Assembly (NCBI RefSeq): GCF_016584665.1
Contig: NZ_BBJB01000110.1
Span: 1-64,000 of the forward strand
Reading direction: 5' to 3'
Source of the DNA: Pseudanabaena sp. lw0831
GTDB lineage: Bacteria; Cyanobacteriota; Cyanobacteriia; Pseudanabaenales; Pseudanabaenaceae
Length of the DNA stretch: 64,000 nt
The notes below the pieces were generated by a model. The model was not told where the DNA came from. It did not search any database and saw nothing but the letters and a program-made list of their open reading frames with translations. A program made the translations under genes and the position numbers. Shown here in pieces: positions 42,340-52,529 of the stretch (position 1 is the first letter of the stretch; every line of letters begins with the position of its first letter).

Positions 42340-42674
42340 TCCTTCCCTCTCTTATTGCCTCTAAGTATCTACAATATCAACATATTCAAAGACAGGAATA
42401 CTAAGAAAACTAAACATCAAAACTGTTTCATTAATTAGGAAATCATCAGATGTATTAAAGTGAACTAGATATCCTATTTGGCAATGTAATCACATATTTG
42501 TTGCATAAACAGACCTTATGTTAGTAACTATGATTCTTCGTATATATACTTATCTATCAATTCCATGTACATAGCAACTACTAGAAGTTAGTAAAAGGTC
42601 ATACTAAAAGTTATACAAAAGTTATATTCTTTGTCCGTATTTTGCTAAAACTTCAAACATATAGTTAAAATAAG

Positions 42675-42726
42675 AAACTAAAAAAGGAGATTAGGTATCT
42701 TTGTACCTAATCTCCTTTTTTAGTTT
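42675..42726. repeat. Perfect hairpin abutting foldback element copy 2
   Basis: AAACTAAAAAAGGAGATTAG then GTA, a short TCTTTG centre and the complement. The foldback element starts at the next base. Confidence 0.75.
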
Positions 42727-42842
42727 TATAGCAATGTAAGTTTTGCTTAGGACATAAAACCCAAAAGATGAGTGGCGGTGCTTTGCGCCGCCACTCATCT
42801 TTTGGGTTTTGATTTGTCCTAGCTATCTCTTGCGTTGCTATA
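42727..42842. repeat. 116-bp foldback element, copy 2
   Basis: This is almost identical to 34386-34501 over the whole 116 bp, with differences at the hairpin tip (GCTTTGCG against GCTTCGCA) and in the right outer arm. The tip changes keep or nearly keep pairing. Confidence 0.85.
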
Positions 42843-42893
42843 TATTCTCAAAATGGCAACGCTATTTTTATAGTCGTATTAACGTAACGTGAG

Positions 42894-43146
42894 GGTAGTC
42901 CTAAAAAGGAAAGGATCTGCGTAAGGCTCTTAGGATAAAGGTTTCACCGAATACAGGAAAAATTGAAGCCCCGAAGTATCTAGGCTGTTTAGGCATTATT
43001 CTGGCTGAATAACCCAATCCTTGACGAATTCATTAGCTTTGCAGCATCTACATAGTGCTGAATCTTAAATATTTTTATACAATAGTAAATCCATGAATTC
43101 CATGCTAGCAGAGTCTTTTGGATATCCTTTCCTTTTTAGGACTACC
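42894..43146. mobile_element. 253-bp non-autonomous element with 23-bp terminal inverted repeats
   Basis: The ends start GGTAGTCCTAAAAAGGAAAG and are exact inverted copies over 23 bases (42894-42916 and 43124-43146). An 8-bp direct repeat AACGTGAG (42886-42893 and 43147-43154) flanks it. The inside is non-coding. This is the structure of a MITE or an internally deleted insertion sequence. The 8-bp duplication narrows the parent family, but it was not identified. Confidence 0.88.
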
Positions 43147-43195
43147 AACGTGAGTTCGATATAGCCATTTGCGCTCAAACCTGAAATATAAAGCT

Positions 43196-43290
43196 ACTCC
43201 CTTCCCACCGAAAGAATAGACGTTGTAAAGTGAAGAATTAGCGGTGCGAGGCTTCGCTGCGCACCACTAATTCTTCACTGGGAAGGGAGT
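43196..43290. repeat. Nested hairpin upstream of the end of the Wzc-like gene
   Basis: An outer inverted repeat ACTCCCTTCCCA...TGGGAAGGGAGT encloses an inner stem AGTGAAGAATTAGCGGTGCG with its complement around GGCTTCGC. It follows the minus-strand kinase gene and may terminate it. Confidence 0.7.
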
Positions 43291-43324
43291 AAGGATTCGA
43301 TTAGTTTTTTTTGAGCTTTAAGCC

Positions 43325-45526
43325 TTAACTTTTTAGAAGATCCTCATCACCAACACCAACTGGGTTATAACTATGTGGTAACTCTTTAACCGCATTAGCA
43401 ATCACTCCGATTAGATTCAGCTTTTGGAGAATAGAGATAGATTGAGAGAATTCACCACGAGTAATACAATCAATGCGAGCCACTGAAACCACACCACCAC
43501 TGCAAGAAGCTATTTGAATTGTATCAACTGTGCCAAGAATCGGAGGCGAGTCAATAATTACGAGGTCATAATCCTGCTCAAACTGGGAAATCAACTTTTG
43601 CATCCACTCGGAACTAAGCAAAGTGACGGAATCGCTAGGAATTGGACCAGCCGTAAGAATATCAATAGCTGAGTTAGATGATTGGATTACATCTTGGCTA
43701 TCCACAGTGCCTTTACTAGAAAGTAATGTCGATAGACCTCTTTCATTGGGTAAATTAAGTTTCTTATGTAAAGATGGCGATCGCATGTCTGCATCAATTA
43801 GCAGGACTCGTTTGTGTAACCGTGCTGCACTAGTGGCAAGCCCAAGAGCAATCGTGGATTTACCTTCACCAGGAAGAGCTGAGGTAATTACTAGCGATCT
43901 GATACTTATTTCTTGGGAAAAACTATTGAGCTGAATATTCTTATAAATTACATCTAACCCCTCCCGAAAAGGTAACCATTGGACAATCTCCACAGTAAGT
44001 GGTGAAACAGATTGACCTTTGAGAAACTGTGGTAGAAAGCCAGAACTTGATTCTTCAGCCTGCAAATATTGGGGAGTCATACCCAGTAATGATAGAGAAG
44101 CAATTTGCTGCTCCAAATCATTATAAGTATGCATCGTATCGTCTTGCATATCCCTAACAAAAGCAGCCATACCACCAATAAATAACCCTGCGACCACACC
44201 AAGCAATAAGTTTCGGCGGAGTGAATCTGCGGCATCAGTTGAACCCAGACTAGCTTCCTCAACAACCTGCCAATCAAAGCCACCACGAGAAATCTCTAGA
44301 CTTAAATCTTGACGGTTTTTGAGCAATGTTTGCAATGTGTCTTGCTGAACTTTCAATTTAGGAATTAAGGTCTCATATTCACCGAGTAATTTAGGTAAGC
44401 GCTTAATCTCAGCTTGTAGATCTTGTTCTTGAAATTCCAAAGAATCAAGTCGGGATTGCGATAATGTAATTTGAGTTTGGGTTTCCGCAATTTGATTCGC
44501 TAAAGTTATATCAATACTACTTAGCTGATCAGCATTCCATTTAGAATAGTTTGATAAATTGACATCTCCTAAAACACTTCTTCTTTCTTCTTCGAGACTA
44601 TTCTGCTGTTGACTAAAACGCAACTCAAGTGCTTCAACAATAGGACTAGCAGATTGAAATCTAGCTTTTTCTCGATTTAGAGCAACTTCTATACTTTGCA
44701 TTTCTAGGACGAGTGCTTGATAGCGTGGCGACTGATTTAAACGGGTAAGTAATACTGCATCCTGTGAAGATAGGTTGAGTTTTTGTTGTAGAGATTCTAG
44801 CCGAGTGACTGCTTGATCATATTCTAATTTGGCAGAGCGTTTTTGTTGCTCAATTCCACTCAGGGCTGTTGTAACTTCTGTTACGCGCTGCGTCACATCA
44901 AACAGATTGTTCCTGCGACGAAATGTTTCGATTGATTCAGAAACTTCAGATATGCTTTGACGTACATTATCAACTTGCTCGTCAATACCTGCTAAACCTT
45001 TCTGTAAACGATTTTGCTGCTGCTCTCGGTTGTAATCAGTATATATTTTTTGAAAAGCTCGTAAAACTTCTCGCGTTTTTACAGGATCTAAGGCAGTGTA
45101 CTGGACTTCAACTATTTTGCTTGGAGAGTCTTTCCCGCCCAGCATATCAATTTTTAAAGATTGAAGTTCAGCCCCTGTAATACCAGGATATTTATCGTTT
45201 AGTAAAATAGCAGCTTTTTGAAATAATGCAGAACTTTTCAGCAACTGTAGTTGTGTTGCATAGTCAATCTGGACATTTGAGTCAAGATTTAAGGATGAGG
45301 CTCCTCCACTCTTGTAAGTTGATTCAACTAGCAAGCGCATTGAACTAGTGTATTTAGGTTTAGAACTAGTATTGATTAAAACAGCAATTACCAAGCCTAC
45401 ACTTAAGCCACCCAAAAGCCAAAAACGTCTACGGGAAAGAACTGCAAAAATTTTCCCATAACCTGGATCTTGCTCAGCGAGAACTGGGGCTGTTTGGTTA
45501 GCCGCATTGATATTCATAGATTTCAC
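43325..45526 (-). CDS. Wzc/GumC-like polysaccharide co-polymerase and BY-kinase
   Basis: 733 residues, inner membrane. An N-terminal Wzz domain with a first membrane helix (about 34-52) is followed by a long periplasmic coiled coil (about 150-420), a second helix near 442-462 and a cytoplasmic kinase. Kinase motifs are SALPGEGKSTIAL (Walker A, about 553), VLLIDADMRSP (Walker A') and LVIIDSPP (Walker B). Such proteins set chain length and control export of exopolysaccharide. The C-terminal tail ends LPHSYNPVGVGDEDLLKS and holds a single Tyr rather than the usual Tyr cluster. Confidence 0.9.
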   Translation of the reverse strand: MKSMNINAANQTAPVLAEQDPGYGKIFAVLSRRRFWLLGGLSVGLVIAVLINTSSKPKYTSSMRLLVESTYKSGGASSLNLDSNVQIDYATQLQLLKSSALFQKAAILLNDKYPGITGAELQSLKIDMLGGKDSPSKIVEVQYTALDPVKTREVLRAFQKIYTDYNREQQQNRLQKGLAGIDEQVDNVRQSISEVSESIETFRRRNNLFDVTQRVTEVTTALSGIEQQKRSAKLEYDQAVTRLESLQQKLNLSSQDAVLLTRLNQSPRYQALVLEMQSIEVALNREKARFQSASPIVEALELRFSQQQNSLEEERRSVLGDVNLSNYSKWNADQLSSIDITLANQIAETQTQITLSQSRLDSLEFQEQDLQAEIKRLPKLLGEYETLIPKLKVQQDTLQTLLKNRQDLSLEISRGGFDWQVVEEASLGSTDAADSLRRNLLLGVVAGLFIGGMAAFVRDMQDDTMHTYNDLEQQIASLSLLGMTPQYLQAEESSSGFLPQFLKGQSVSPLTVEIVQWLPFREGLDVIYKNIQLNSFSQEISIRSLVITSALPGEGKSTIALGLATSAARLHKRVLLIDADMRSPSLHKKLNLPNERGLSTLLSSKGTVDSQDVIQSSNSAIDILTAGPIPSDSVTLLSSEWMQKLISQFEQDYDLVIIDSPPILGTVDTIQIASCSGGVVSVARIDCITRGEFSQSISILQKLNLIGVIANAVKELPHSYNPVGVGDEDLLKS

Positions 45527-45568
45527 TTCTTGTATTTCCAGTAATATAAACCCTTCTGTTTGATGAAG

Positions 45569-46669
45569 TTATTTCTTGATTCCTCTGCTGGCAAAGATTT
45601 CCTCTACGATCTGATCCACCTTTCTGAAGAATACTAACTCGGAAAAGTTAGAGATTGCATGTTCTCGGATTTTGGCGTAGTCCCAATCTACTTTTTGTGC
45701 TTTGATTATTGCATTTTTTAATGATTCCGCAGTTTGTTGTTCAAACAAAATACCCGTTAACTCTGATATTTGTGTGTCCATGACTCCACCAGCACCATAA
45801 GCAATTACAGGTGTACCGCTAGCATTAGCCTCAATGGGGACAAGCCCATAATCTTCTAAAGCTGCAACAATTACAAATTTTGCCTTTGACATGAGCTTGC
45901 ACCGATCGCGATCGCTAACATGACCAAGAAACTGAATATTGGGACGTGCTCTTGCCTGCAATTGTTTCGTTTCAGGACCTTCTCCTGTGATAAGGAGAGG
46001 CAAATCTAGACTATTAAATGCATCGACAATTATATCAAGACGTTTGTAACTAAGATGTCGTGAGGAGACCAGACAGTAATCATCTTTTTGATCTGAAAAA
46101 GAAAATCGACAATCATCAATTGGATAATTTACAACTACAGCATCTTTTTTATAGGTTTCTTGAATCCGTTTGGCAACTGTAGTGGAATTAGCAATGTAAT
46201 AATCTGGTGATTGCGCATAAAAGATGTCTTGTTGGCGCATTCTTTGAAATACTATCTCAATTAGAGGTTTTAAAAAGCTGTATGCGCCATATTCTCTCAA
46301 GTAAGTGTTAGTGTCCCAAAGGAAACGGGTAATGTTGTGGCAAAAGCAAATATGCACCGCATCAGAACGTTTTTGGACTCCTTTAGCAAAACTGGCACTA
46401 CTACTAAGAATCAAATCATATTGCTGAAGGTTAAGCGCATTAAATGCGCTGTAATAAAATGGCGCAAACAGACGAAAGTATTTACGAGTTGCAGGAATTT
46501 TTTGTAAAAATGTAGTGTGAACTAGGCGATCTCCCAAGTCAATGGTATTTTGGCGATCATGAACAGAAGTATACAGATCCGCATCTGGGAAATGTTTGCA
46601 CAAAAGTTCAAATACCCTTTCAGCGCCACCACGTTGCGTAAGATAGTCATGAACTAAAGCAATTTTCAT
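45569..46669 (-). CDS. Glycosyltransferase family 4 (exopolysaccharide)
   Basis: 366 residues with two Rossmann domains (GT-B fold). MKIALVHDYLTQRGGAERVF is the typical start. The C-terminal donor-binding part has YCLVSSRHLSYKRLDIIVDA, ITGEGPE, FLGHVSDRD and the ALEDYGLVPIEANASGTPVIAYG motif with E-x7-E spacing. The sugar and acceptor are unknown. It lies 42 bases upstream of the Wzc-like gene on the same strand, so it is probably in one operon. Confidence 0.9.
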   Translation of the reverse strand: MKIALVHDYLTQRGGAERVFELLCKHFPDADLYTSVHDRQNTIDLGDRLVHTTFLQKIPATRKYFRLFAPFYYSAFNALNLQQYDLILSSSASFAKGVQKRSDAVHICFCHNITRFLWDTNTYLREYGAYSFLKPLIEIVFQRMRQQDIFYAQSPDYYIANSTTVAKRIQETYKKDAVVVNYPIDDCRFSFSDQKDDYCLVSSRHLSYKRLDIIVDAFNSLDLPLLITGEGPETKQLQARARPNIQFLGHVSDRDRCKLMSKAKFVIVAALEDYGLVPIEANASGTPVIAYGAGGVMDTQISELTGILFEQQTAESLKNAIIKAQKVDWDYAKIREHAISNFSELVFFRKVDQIVEEIFASRGIKK

Positions 46670-46719
46670 TTGATTTTAATTAGACTGACTAGGGTTGCGA
46701 ATTTCAAAAAGCAATATTC

Positions 46720-46852
46720 CCACAATTCTCATTATAAAAAATTGGTTTTGATGAAAGTCCACGTGTGCGGACTTTCATCAAAACCAATTTTGGGATGTTC
46801 AGAGCAGTATGCTCTGAACATCCCAAAATTGGTTTCATAATTTAGAGTCGAT
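46720..46852. mobile_element. Family B double-hairpin element, flanked by 10-bp direct repeat
   Basis: Ends are CCACAATTCTCATTAT (left) and, read in reverse, ATCGACTCTAAATTATGAAA (right). Two hairpins (46741-46788 and 46782-46834) share the CCAATTTT arm. AGCAATATTC occurs just outside both ends (46710-46719, 46853-46862), a probable target duplication. The element lies between divergent genes. Confidence 0.75.
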
Positions 46853-46950
46853 AGCAATATTCATAACAAAATCCAACAAAGCATAAAACGTCTTAGAATG
46901 ACAATAGTGAGGTTATATAAAAGTTATATTTATATCTTTAAGGCGCATCT

Positions 46951-49900
46951 ATGACGGCTGATGAGGCGGTGACATTTATAGAGTTGTCGTTAAAAGAGCG
47001 CAGTCTGTCTCGAGTTGAGCAGTCTGTCTTTCTTGGGGTATGGCAATGTTTGTCTTATTCTGAGATTGCTAAGCAGACTGGCTATGATGCTGGCTACATA
47101 AAGCTAGTCAGCCATAAGCTTTGGCATTTATTAACGGAAACTTTTGGCGAGAAAGTAACCAAAAGTACGGTGCAAAATGTAATTCGCCGTCAAATACAAA
47201 AGAATCAATCTGATTCTCCCACGACTGTCCCCAATTTACAGTCTTCGGCAAGCAGCCATCAAGACTGGGGCGAAGTTGTTGATGTTACTTTTTTTTATGG
47301 TCGTAAATCCGAGTTAGAAATCCTAGAAAAATGGATAGATCCCGATCGCTGTCGGTTGGTGGCACTTTTAGGCATGGGTGGATTGGGCAAAACAGCCCTG
47401 TCTGTTAAATTAGCTCAGCAATTGCAAGGTAAATTTGATTTTGTGGTGTGGCGATCGCTAAATAATGCCAAAACCCCAAGTGAAATGTTGACTGCTGTGA
47501 TCCATTTCCTGTCACAACAGAAAGAAACTCCTGATACCACGGATACCAATGCCTTAATTTCGAGATTAATGGAATATTTACAGCGCTATCGCTGTTTATT
47601 GGTATTAGACAATTTTGAATCAGTTCTGAAAGATGAAGCTCAAGCGGGGGCGTATCGTAAGGATTTTGAAGGCTATGGCTCGCTGTTAAGAAGGGTTGGT
47701 GAAGTTTCCCATCGTAGTTGTGTAGTGATTACTAGCCGTGAAATGCCAGAAGAAGTCGCCACCTTGGAGGGAGACATCTTGCCTGTGCGTGCCTTGCAAC
47801 TAACTGGGTTAGATGAACCTGCCGCCGAGCGCGTCCTCGAAGCCAAGGGGATCAAAGCCATGAGCGATGATTTGCATCGTTTAGTAGATTGGTATCGTGG
47901 TAATCCTTTAGCACTGAAGATCGCCGCAACTTCGATTAAAGATCTCTATTCAGGTAGTATTAACCGATTTTTAGAACAAAAAACGATCATTTTTAGTGGT
48001 ATCGGCAATCTGATCGAGCAGCAATATCAGAGACTGACTGCCCATGAGAAACAAATCATGATTTGGTTAGCAATTAACCGTGAGCCAGTCCAGCCTAATG
48101 AACTACGCTCCGATATTGTGCCAAAGATCGAGCAAAATCATCTCATGATGTCGCTACGATCGCTAAAAAGGCGATCGTTAGTCGAACATACAGCCGCAGG
48201 TTTTACTCAGCAGCCTGTAGTTATGGAGTTTGTCACCAACTTATTGATTGAGCAAATTTATCAAGAAATCACTCAAGAGCATCCTCTCGGCGCTTTACCA
48301 AGTATCCAATTAAAGCTGAATCGTCAACTTTTCTATTTACGCCACTATGCCTTGATCAAAGCAACCACCAAGGACTATATTCGCCAAAGTCAAACCCGCC
48401 TGATTTTAGAACCTCTGACCACCAAACTTTTAGGGCGTTTGGGTAGTAAACAAATGGTTGCTAAAGAGCTATTTCAGACTCTTGAAGAATTACGAAGACG
48501 AGAACTACGCCCCGACGGAGAAATGAAATCAACCTTCGGCTATGGTGGTGGCAATATTATTAACTTGTTATGCAATCTTGGTATTGATTTAACAGGGACT
48601 GACTTCTCCTATCTAGCTATTCGCCAAGCTTATTTGTCTGAAGTCAAATTACATCGAGTAAACTTTGCTCAGACTGCGGTCATTAAATCTGTGTTTGCGG
48701 AGGTAATTGGCGGAGTCTTATCAGTAGCTTTTAGTACTAATGGCAAATTATTAGCGATCGGTGATACTAAAGGCGATATTCATCTTTGGCAAGTCAGTGA
48801 TGGCAAGCCAATACTCACTTATCGCGGTCATAAAGGATGGGTGGTTTCCGTAGCTTTCAATCCCGAAGGAACGGTTTTAGCTAGTAGTAGTGTTGATCAA
48901 TCGATTAAGTTATGGGATGTCGCAACGGGAGATTGCTTAAATACTCTACAAGGATATATCGGCGCAGTTATGTCAGTTGCCTTCAGCCCTGATGGCACAA
49001 CTTTGGCTAGTGGTCATGCCGATCGCACGGTAAGACTATGGAGAGATGGACAAGCTATTAAAATCTTGCATGGTCATGAAGATATTGTCGAAGCTGTTGC
49101 TTTTAGCTCAAAAGGAAATTTGCTGGCAAGTAGCAGCGATGATTGCACGGTGCGGCTATGGGACATCGATACTGGTGAATGTTTACGTATATTTGAAGGA
49201 CATGAAGATATTGTCTGGTCGATCGCCTTTAGTCACAACGGCAATGTATTAGCTAGTGGTAGTGAAGACAAAACCACAAGACTATGGAATGTGGACACTG
49301 GTAATTGCATAAAGACCTTGACAGGGCATACACATACTGTTTTTGCTGTGAGTTTTAGCCATGATGGCTCAACCCTTGCCACGGGAAGCGGCGATCGCAC
49401 AATCCGTCTTTGGAATCTGAAGACAGCCCAATGCTTTAAAACCTTAACAGGTCATAACCATTGGGTACGTTCAGTTGCTTTTCATCCTGATCGCTTAGTC
49501 CTAGCTAGCAGTAGCGGCGATGAAATGGTAAAACTTTGGGAAATTGATACAGGTTTCTGTATGCGGACTTTTCAAGGTCATACAGGACGATCATGGACAG
49601 TCAAAGGTAGCAATCAGAGCGATACCGATACATCAAGCAATATCTCTAATGAGCATCTCCTTAATCTTTGGGAAGTTACATCAGGAAAGCAGTTTCGGAT
49701 TTTGCAAGGTTATACCAATGCTGTGCGCTCCGTTGTCTTTAATTTAGAGCAAAGCCTGTTAGCTAGTGGTGGTGACGACTCGATTATTCGTCTTTGGGAT
49801 ATCCAATCAGGTCAATGCATTCGGGCTTTGCATGGGCACGCAGGGCATGTTTGGCAAGTCGCCTTTAGTCCTATTGGCACATTGCTGGCAAGTTGTGCGG

Positions 49901-50688
49901 AAGACTGCACGATCAAACTATGGGATGTCAGCAGTGGCAATTGCCTCACCACAATTACCGAACATCCTGATTTAGCCCGAACTTTAGTATTTAGTCATGA
50001 TGGGAAATTGTTGGCGACTGGTGAAACCAGTCGAGTAATTAAACTCAGAGATATTGCCACTGGTGAATGTTTACTTATTCTCCAAGGACATACATCGGCA
50101 ATCTTGGCGATCGCCTTTAGCGCCGATGATCGTTATCTGATCAGCAGCAGTCGCGATAAAACAGTAAAAATTTGGGATACCAAAACTGGAGAATGCGTCC
50201 AAACGTTGGATCAACTTACCGCATTTGCTTCTAATGTCACATTTATGCCAATGCAACCCCACATGGTTTTTGGCTGTGGGGACAAATTAATTTATCGCTG
50301 GAATATCAGAAGTGGTGAATTTATCTCTGAGCCTATAGGTCACGATGGCAATGTTTTGACACTTGCCGCCGATCCCAAAGGAATGTTGCTGGCAAGTGCT
50401 GGCGAAGATGCCCAAATCAATATTTGGAATTGGCAAACTGGCGAAGTGATGGGCACTTTAGTTGGACATATTGGCACTATATATACAGTGTCATTTTCTC
50501 CTAATGGCGATCTGATTGCTAGCAGTAGTCGTGATGAAACAGTCAAACTCTGGGATGTTAAAACAGGTAAATGTATCAAAACCTATCGTGAACCACGTCC
50601 CTATGAAGGGCTAAATATTTCTGAAGCCACAGGTTTGACCTCTGCTCAAAAAGCTAAGCTACTTGCCCTCGGTGCGATTGAAGAATAA
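46951..50688 (+). CDS. STAND protein: N-terminal HTH-like domain, NB-ARC, WD40 repeats
   Basis: 1245 residues. A helical N-terminal domain (about 1-85, [20 protein letters not shown]) resembles the HTH-like part of vMAP-type proteins. An NB-ARC ATPase follows with GMGGLGKT (about 144-151), VLDNFESVL (Walker B) and [10 protein letters not shown]. About 15 WD40 repeats (about 590-1225) fill the C-terminal half. The eighth is degenerate, with a Ser/Asn/Asp insertion. The end [18 protein letters not shown] is typical of cyanobacterial members. STAND proteins oligomerise on sensing a ligand. The signal and output are unknown. Confidence 0.88.
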   Translation: MTADEAVTFIELSLKERSLSRVEQSVFLGVWQCLSYSEIAKQTGYDAGYIKLVSHKLWHLLTETFGEKVTKSTVQNVIRRQIQKNQSDSPTTVPNLQSSASSHQDWGEVVDVTFFYGRKSELEILEKWIDPDRCRLVALLGMGGLGKTALSVKLAQQLQGKFDFVVWRSLNNAKTPSEMLTAVIHFLSQQKETPDTTDTNALISRLMEYLQRYRCLLVLDNFESVLKDEAQAGAYRKDFEGYGSLLRRVGEVSHRSCVVITSREMPEEVATLEGDILPVRALQLTGLDEPAAERVLEAKGIKAMSDDLHRLVDWYRGNPLALKIAATSIKDLYSGSINRFLEQKTIIFSGIGNLIEQQYQRLTAHEKQIMIWLAINREPVQPNELRSDIVPKIEQNHLMMSLRSLKRRSLVEHTAAGFTQQPVVMEFVTNLLIEQIYQEITQEHPLGALPSIQLKLNRQLFYLRHYALIKATTKDYIRQSQTRLILEPLTTKLLGRLGSKQMVAKELFQTLEELRRRELRPDGEMKSTFGYGGGNIINLLCNLGIDLTGTDFSYLAIRQAYLSEVKLHRVNFAQTAVIKSVFAEVIGGVLSVAFSTNGKLLAIGDTKGDIHLWQVSDGKPILTYRGHKGWVVSVAFNPEGTVLASSSVDQSIKLWDVATGDCLNTLQGYIGAVMSVAFSPDGTTLASGHADRTVRLWRDGQAIKILHGHEDIVEAVAFSSKGNLLASSSDDCTVRLWDIDTGECLRIFEGHEDIVWSIAFSHNGNVLASGSEDKTTRLWNVDTGNCIKTLTGHTHTVFAVSFSHDGSTLATGSGDRTIRLWNLKTAQCFKTLTGHNHWVRSVAFHPDRLVLASSSGDEMVKLWEIDTGFCMRTFQGHTGRSWTVKGSNQSDTDTSSNISNEHLLNLWEVTSGKQFRILQGYTNAVRSVVFNLEQSLLASGGDDSIIRLWDIQSGQCIRALHGHAGHVWQVAFSPIGTLLASCAEDCTIKLWDVSSGNCLTTITEHPDLARTLVFSHDGKLLATGETSRVIKLRDIATGECLLILQGHTSAILAIAFSADDRYLISSSRDKTVKIWDTKTGECVQTLDQLTAFASNVTFMPMQPHMVFGCGDKLIYRWNIRSGEFISEPIGHDGNVLTLAADPKGMLLASAGEDAQINIWNWQTGEVMGTLVGHIGTIYTVSFSPNGDLIASSSRDETVKLWDVKTGKCIKTYREPRPYEGLNISEATGLTSAQKAKLLALGAIEE

Positions 50689-50693
50689 TAGAT

Positions 50694-50714
50694 AGCCGCG
50701 CTTCGCGCGGTTAT
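50694..50714. terminator. Short hairpin after the STAND gene
   Basis: ATAGCCGCGC, TTC-centred, GCGCGGTTAT, 5 bases after the stop. It is one of the shortest hairpins in the window. Confidence 0.65.
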
Positions 50715-50755
50715 TTACTTTTACAGCATCTATTCTTTCGGTGGACAAGGAGTAT

Positions 50756-51895
50756 CTATGATTTGATAACTTGTTCATAAACAGATTTCATTTGCGTCGC
50801 AATTACTTGCCAATCATAATTTTGCTTAACATAGGTTTGGCATTCTTCAGCACTTGGGATTTTTCGCTGTCCAGATAAGGCTTCGCTTATCCCTTGAGCT
50901 AATTGCTTGGTCGTGCTACCTTCTAAGACTAGATCGGCAGAAAATGGCCGTAAAACTTCAGGAATACCGCCTATCGGTGTCCCTAATACAGGCGTACCCG
51001 CAGCTAAAGATTCAATTACGATTAGTCCAAATCCTTCCAGTGATACTGTTGGCACAATCGATAACTCAGCAGCACGATAGGAGAGCGCCAAGTCTTGATC
51101 TGGCACAAATCCCAATAACTGCACATGATCCTCTAATTGCAATTCTTGAATCTGCGATCGCAGAGCCTCGGAGATCGCCCCTTTGCCAGCAATTAGTAGT
51201 AATACATCAGGATGTTGCTTACGCACCAAGGCGATCGCTGTAATCAAATTCTCCAAACCCATACGCTGAACTAATCGTCGCACACAGAGGATAATCCTTC
51301 GATCCTGCGGCCAGCCTAGTTTTTCTCTCGCTTGAGAGATCGTCAAATTCAGATTAAATTCCGCCGTATCAATTCCGCCACCGACGATAAAAATCTTTTC
51401 TAATGGCACATTATAGGTTTTATGTAAAACCTGCCGAAATGATTCTGACAAAACAATAAATCCATTTACCCTCCCATAAACCAGCTTTTCGACCGCCCAT
51501 TTCCCCCAAGTCGATAATCGCCCTGCTCCTTCGGCCTGACTCTCCAATGCCCAAGGTCCATGAAAATGCATCACTAGAGGCAGTTTACCTAAGCGATCTA
51601 GTAAAGGCAAAGTATACAAGGCAAAGTGTGATGCTACCAAATCAAATTCAGAATTTGCGATCGCATGATTGAAAGCTCTTCTCGCACCTAGCAATCGTTG
51701 CCATGTTGAGCTATTTGTCGATGCAAATGTCTGCACTTTCCCACCTGAACTTTGGAAAATGCGATCGGAGCCAGCCACTAAGCCATTAACTTCAACACCA
51801 ACTTTGGGCAGATAGTTTACACAACCGTAATAAACACGCGCTAATCCACCTGCTTCTTCTAAAAACCAGCTTGTACCTAGCTGTAATGTTTTCAT
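50756..51895 (-). CDS. Glycosyltransferase family 4
   Basis: 379 residues of GT-B fold. TSWFLEEAGGLARVYYG opens the acceptor domain, MHFHGPWALESQ is the central motif, and the donor domain has IILCVRRLVQRMGLENLI, LLIAGKGA, LLGFVPDQDLA and SLEGFGLIVIESLAAGTPVLGTPIGG (split across about 280-305). Donor sugar unknown. It converges on the STAND gene and is probably part of the exopolysaccharide locus, though separated from it by that gene. Confidence 0.9.
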   Translation of the reverse strand: MKTLQLGTSWFLEEAGGLARVYYGCVNYLPKVGVEVNGLVAGSDRIFQSSGGKVQTFASTNSSTWQRLLGARRAFNHAIANSEFDLVASHFALYTLPLLDRLGKLPLVMHFHGPWALESQAEGAGRLSTWGKWAVEKLVYGRVNGFIVLSESFRQVLHKTYNVPLEKIFIVGGGIDTAEFNLNLTISQAREKLGWPQDRRIILCVRRLVQRMGLENLITAIALVRKQHPDVLLLIAGKGAISEALRSQIQELQLEDHVQLLGFVPDQDLALSYRAAELSIVPTVSLEGFGLIVIESLAAGTPVLGTPIGGIPEVLRPFSADLVLEGSTTKQLAQGISEALSGQRKIPSAEECQTYVKQNYDWQVIATQMKSVYEQVIKS

Positions 51896-52207
51896 AAAAA
51901 TTTATTAACTATTGACATCTCTACATACAGCAATTCTAAATGGTTTGTATAAGAACATAACTTTCGTCTGTAATCTTCTACAAACTTATGACAATTTGTG
52001 ACAAAAATAACCCATATTTTTTATAAAAGTCGTACATTCAGTGACTTTAATATAAAAAATAGCGGTCTTATATTTAATTGCTCCTGCCTACATACTTTTA
52101 TTACAGCCAATTTAGTAATTTACATCTCCTGTAGTAATACAAGTTCCTAAATTGGTTTCATAATACAAATAGCCGAATTCATTGCTCCAAGTTGGATATC
52201 ACCGCAT
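51896..52207. other. Intergenic region with a family B fragment
   Basis: This AT-rich gap lies between divergent genes. ATTGGTTTCATAATACAAAT at about 52152-52171 resembles the inner end of a family B element without the rest. Promoters for both flanking genes probably lie here, but no clear -10/-35 pair was chosen. Confidence 0.5.
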
Positions 52208-52426
52208 ATGTCTTATTCGATCGCCTCAAATATATGTGAAGGCATAGCCGATTGCGTACCTGCTTGTCCTGTTGCCTGTATCGAGCAGGGTGAGGGCGCG
52301 AACATTAAGGGGACGATTTGGTTTAAGATCGATGCCTCAATTTGTATTGACTGCGGTGTTTGCTTGCAGGTATGCCCTGTTCACGGGGCTATTTTGCCAG
52401 AAGAGCGTCCTGAGTTAGTAATATAA
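52208..52426 (+). CDS. Ferredoxin with two 4Fe-4S-type cysteine motifs
   Basis: 72 residues with eight cysteines. The first set is ICEGIADCVPACPVACI (about 8-24), with four Cys in the spacing found in cyanobacterial ferredoxins of this type. The second is CIDCGVCLQVCP (about 46-57), a classic Cx2Cx2Cx3CP motif. It is a soluble low-potential electron carrier. Whether the first site holds a 3Fe or 4Fe cluster cannot be told. A hairpin follows the stop at once. Confidence 0.88.
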   Translation: MSYSIASNICEGIADCVPACPVACIEQGEGANIKGTIWFKIDASICIDCGVCLQVCPVHGAILPEERPELVI

Positions 52427-52427
52427 A

Positions 52428-52480
52428 AACGAATTTTAATGTTTGCAGCGCCTTCGGCGCTGCAAACATTAAAATTCGTT
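52428..52480. terminator. Perfect hairpin after the ferredoxin gene (family B-related)
   Basis: AACGAATTTTAATGTTTGCA, a GCGCCTTCGGCGC tip and the complement, with 25-bp arms. The right flank TTTCAAAATGAAAATTTCTG resembles the family B end (TTTCATAATGAGAATTGCTG). Confidence 0.8.
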
Positions 52481-52529
52481 TCAAAATGAAAATTTCTGGT
52501 TTTCATGTTTTTTTCTTTTTGATCTGTAG

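Larger units (their letters stand above)
42340..43324. other. Intergenic region rich in palindromic elements
   Basis: This gap of nearly 1 kb has no convincing gene. In order it holds AT-rich DNA, a perfect hairpin (42675-42726), a 116-bp foldback element (42727-42842), a 253-bp element with terminal inverted repeats (42894-43146) and a nested hairpin (43196-43290). Confidence 0.8.
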
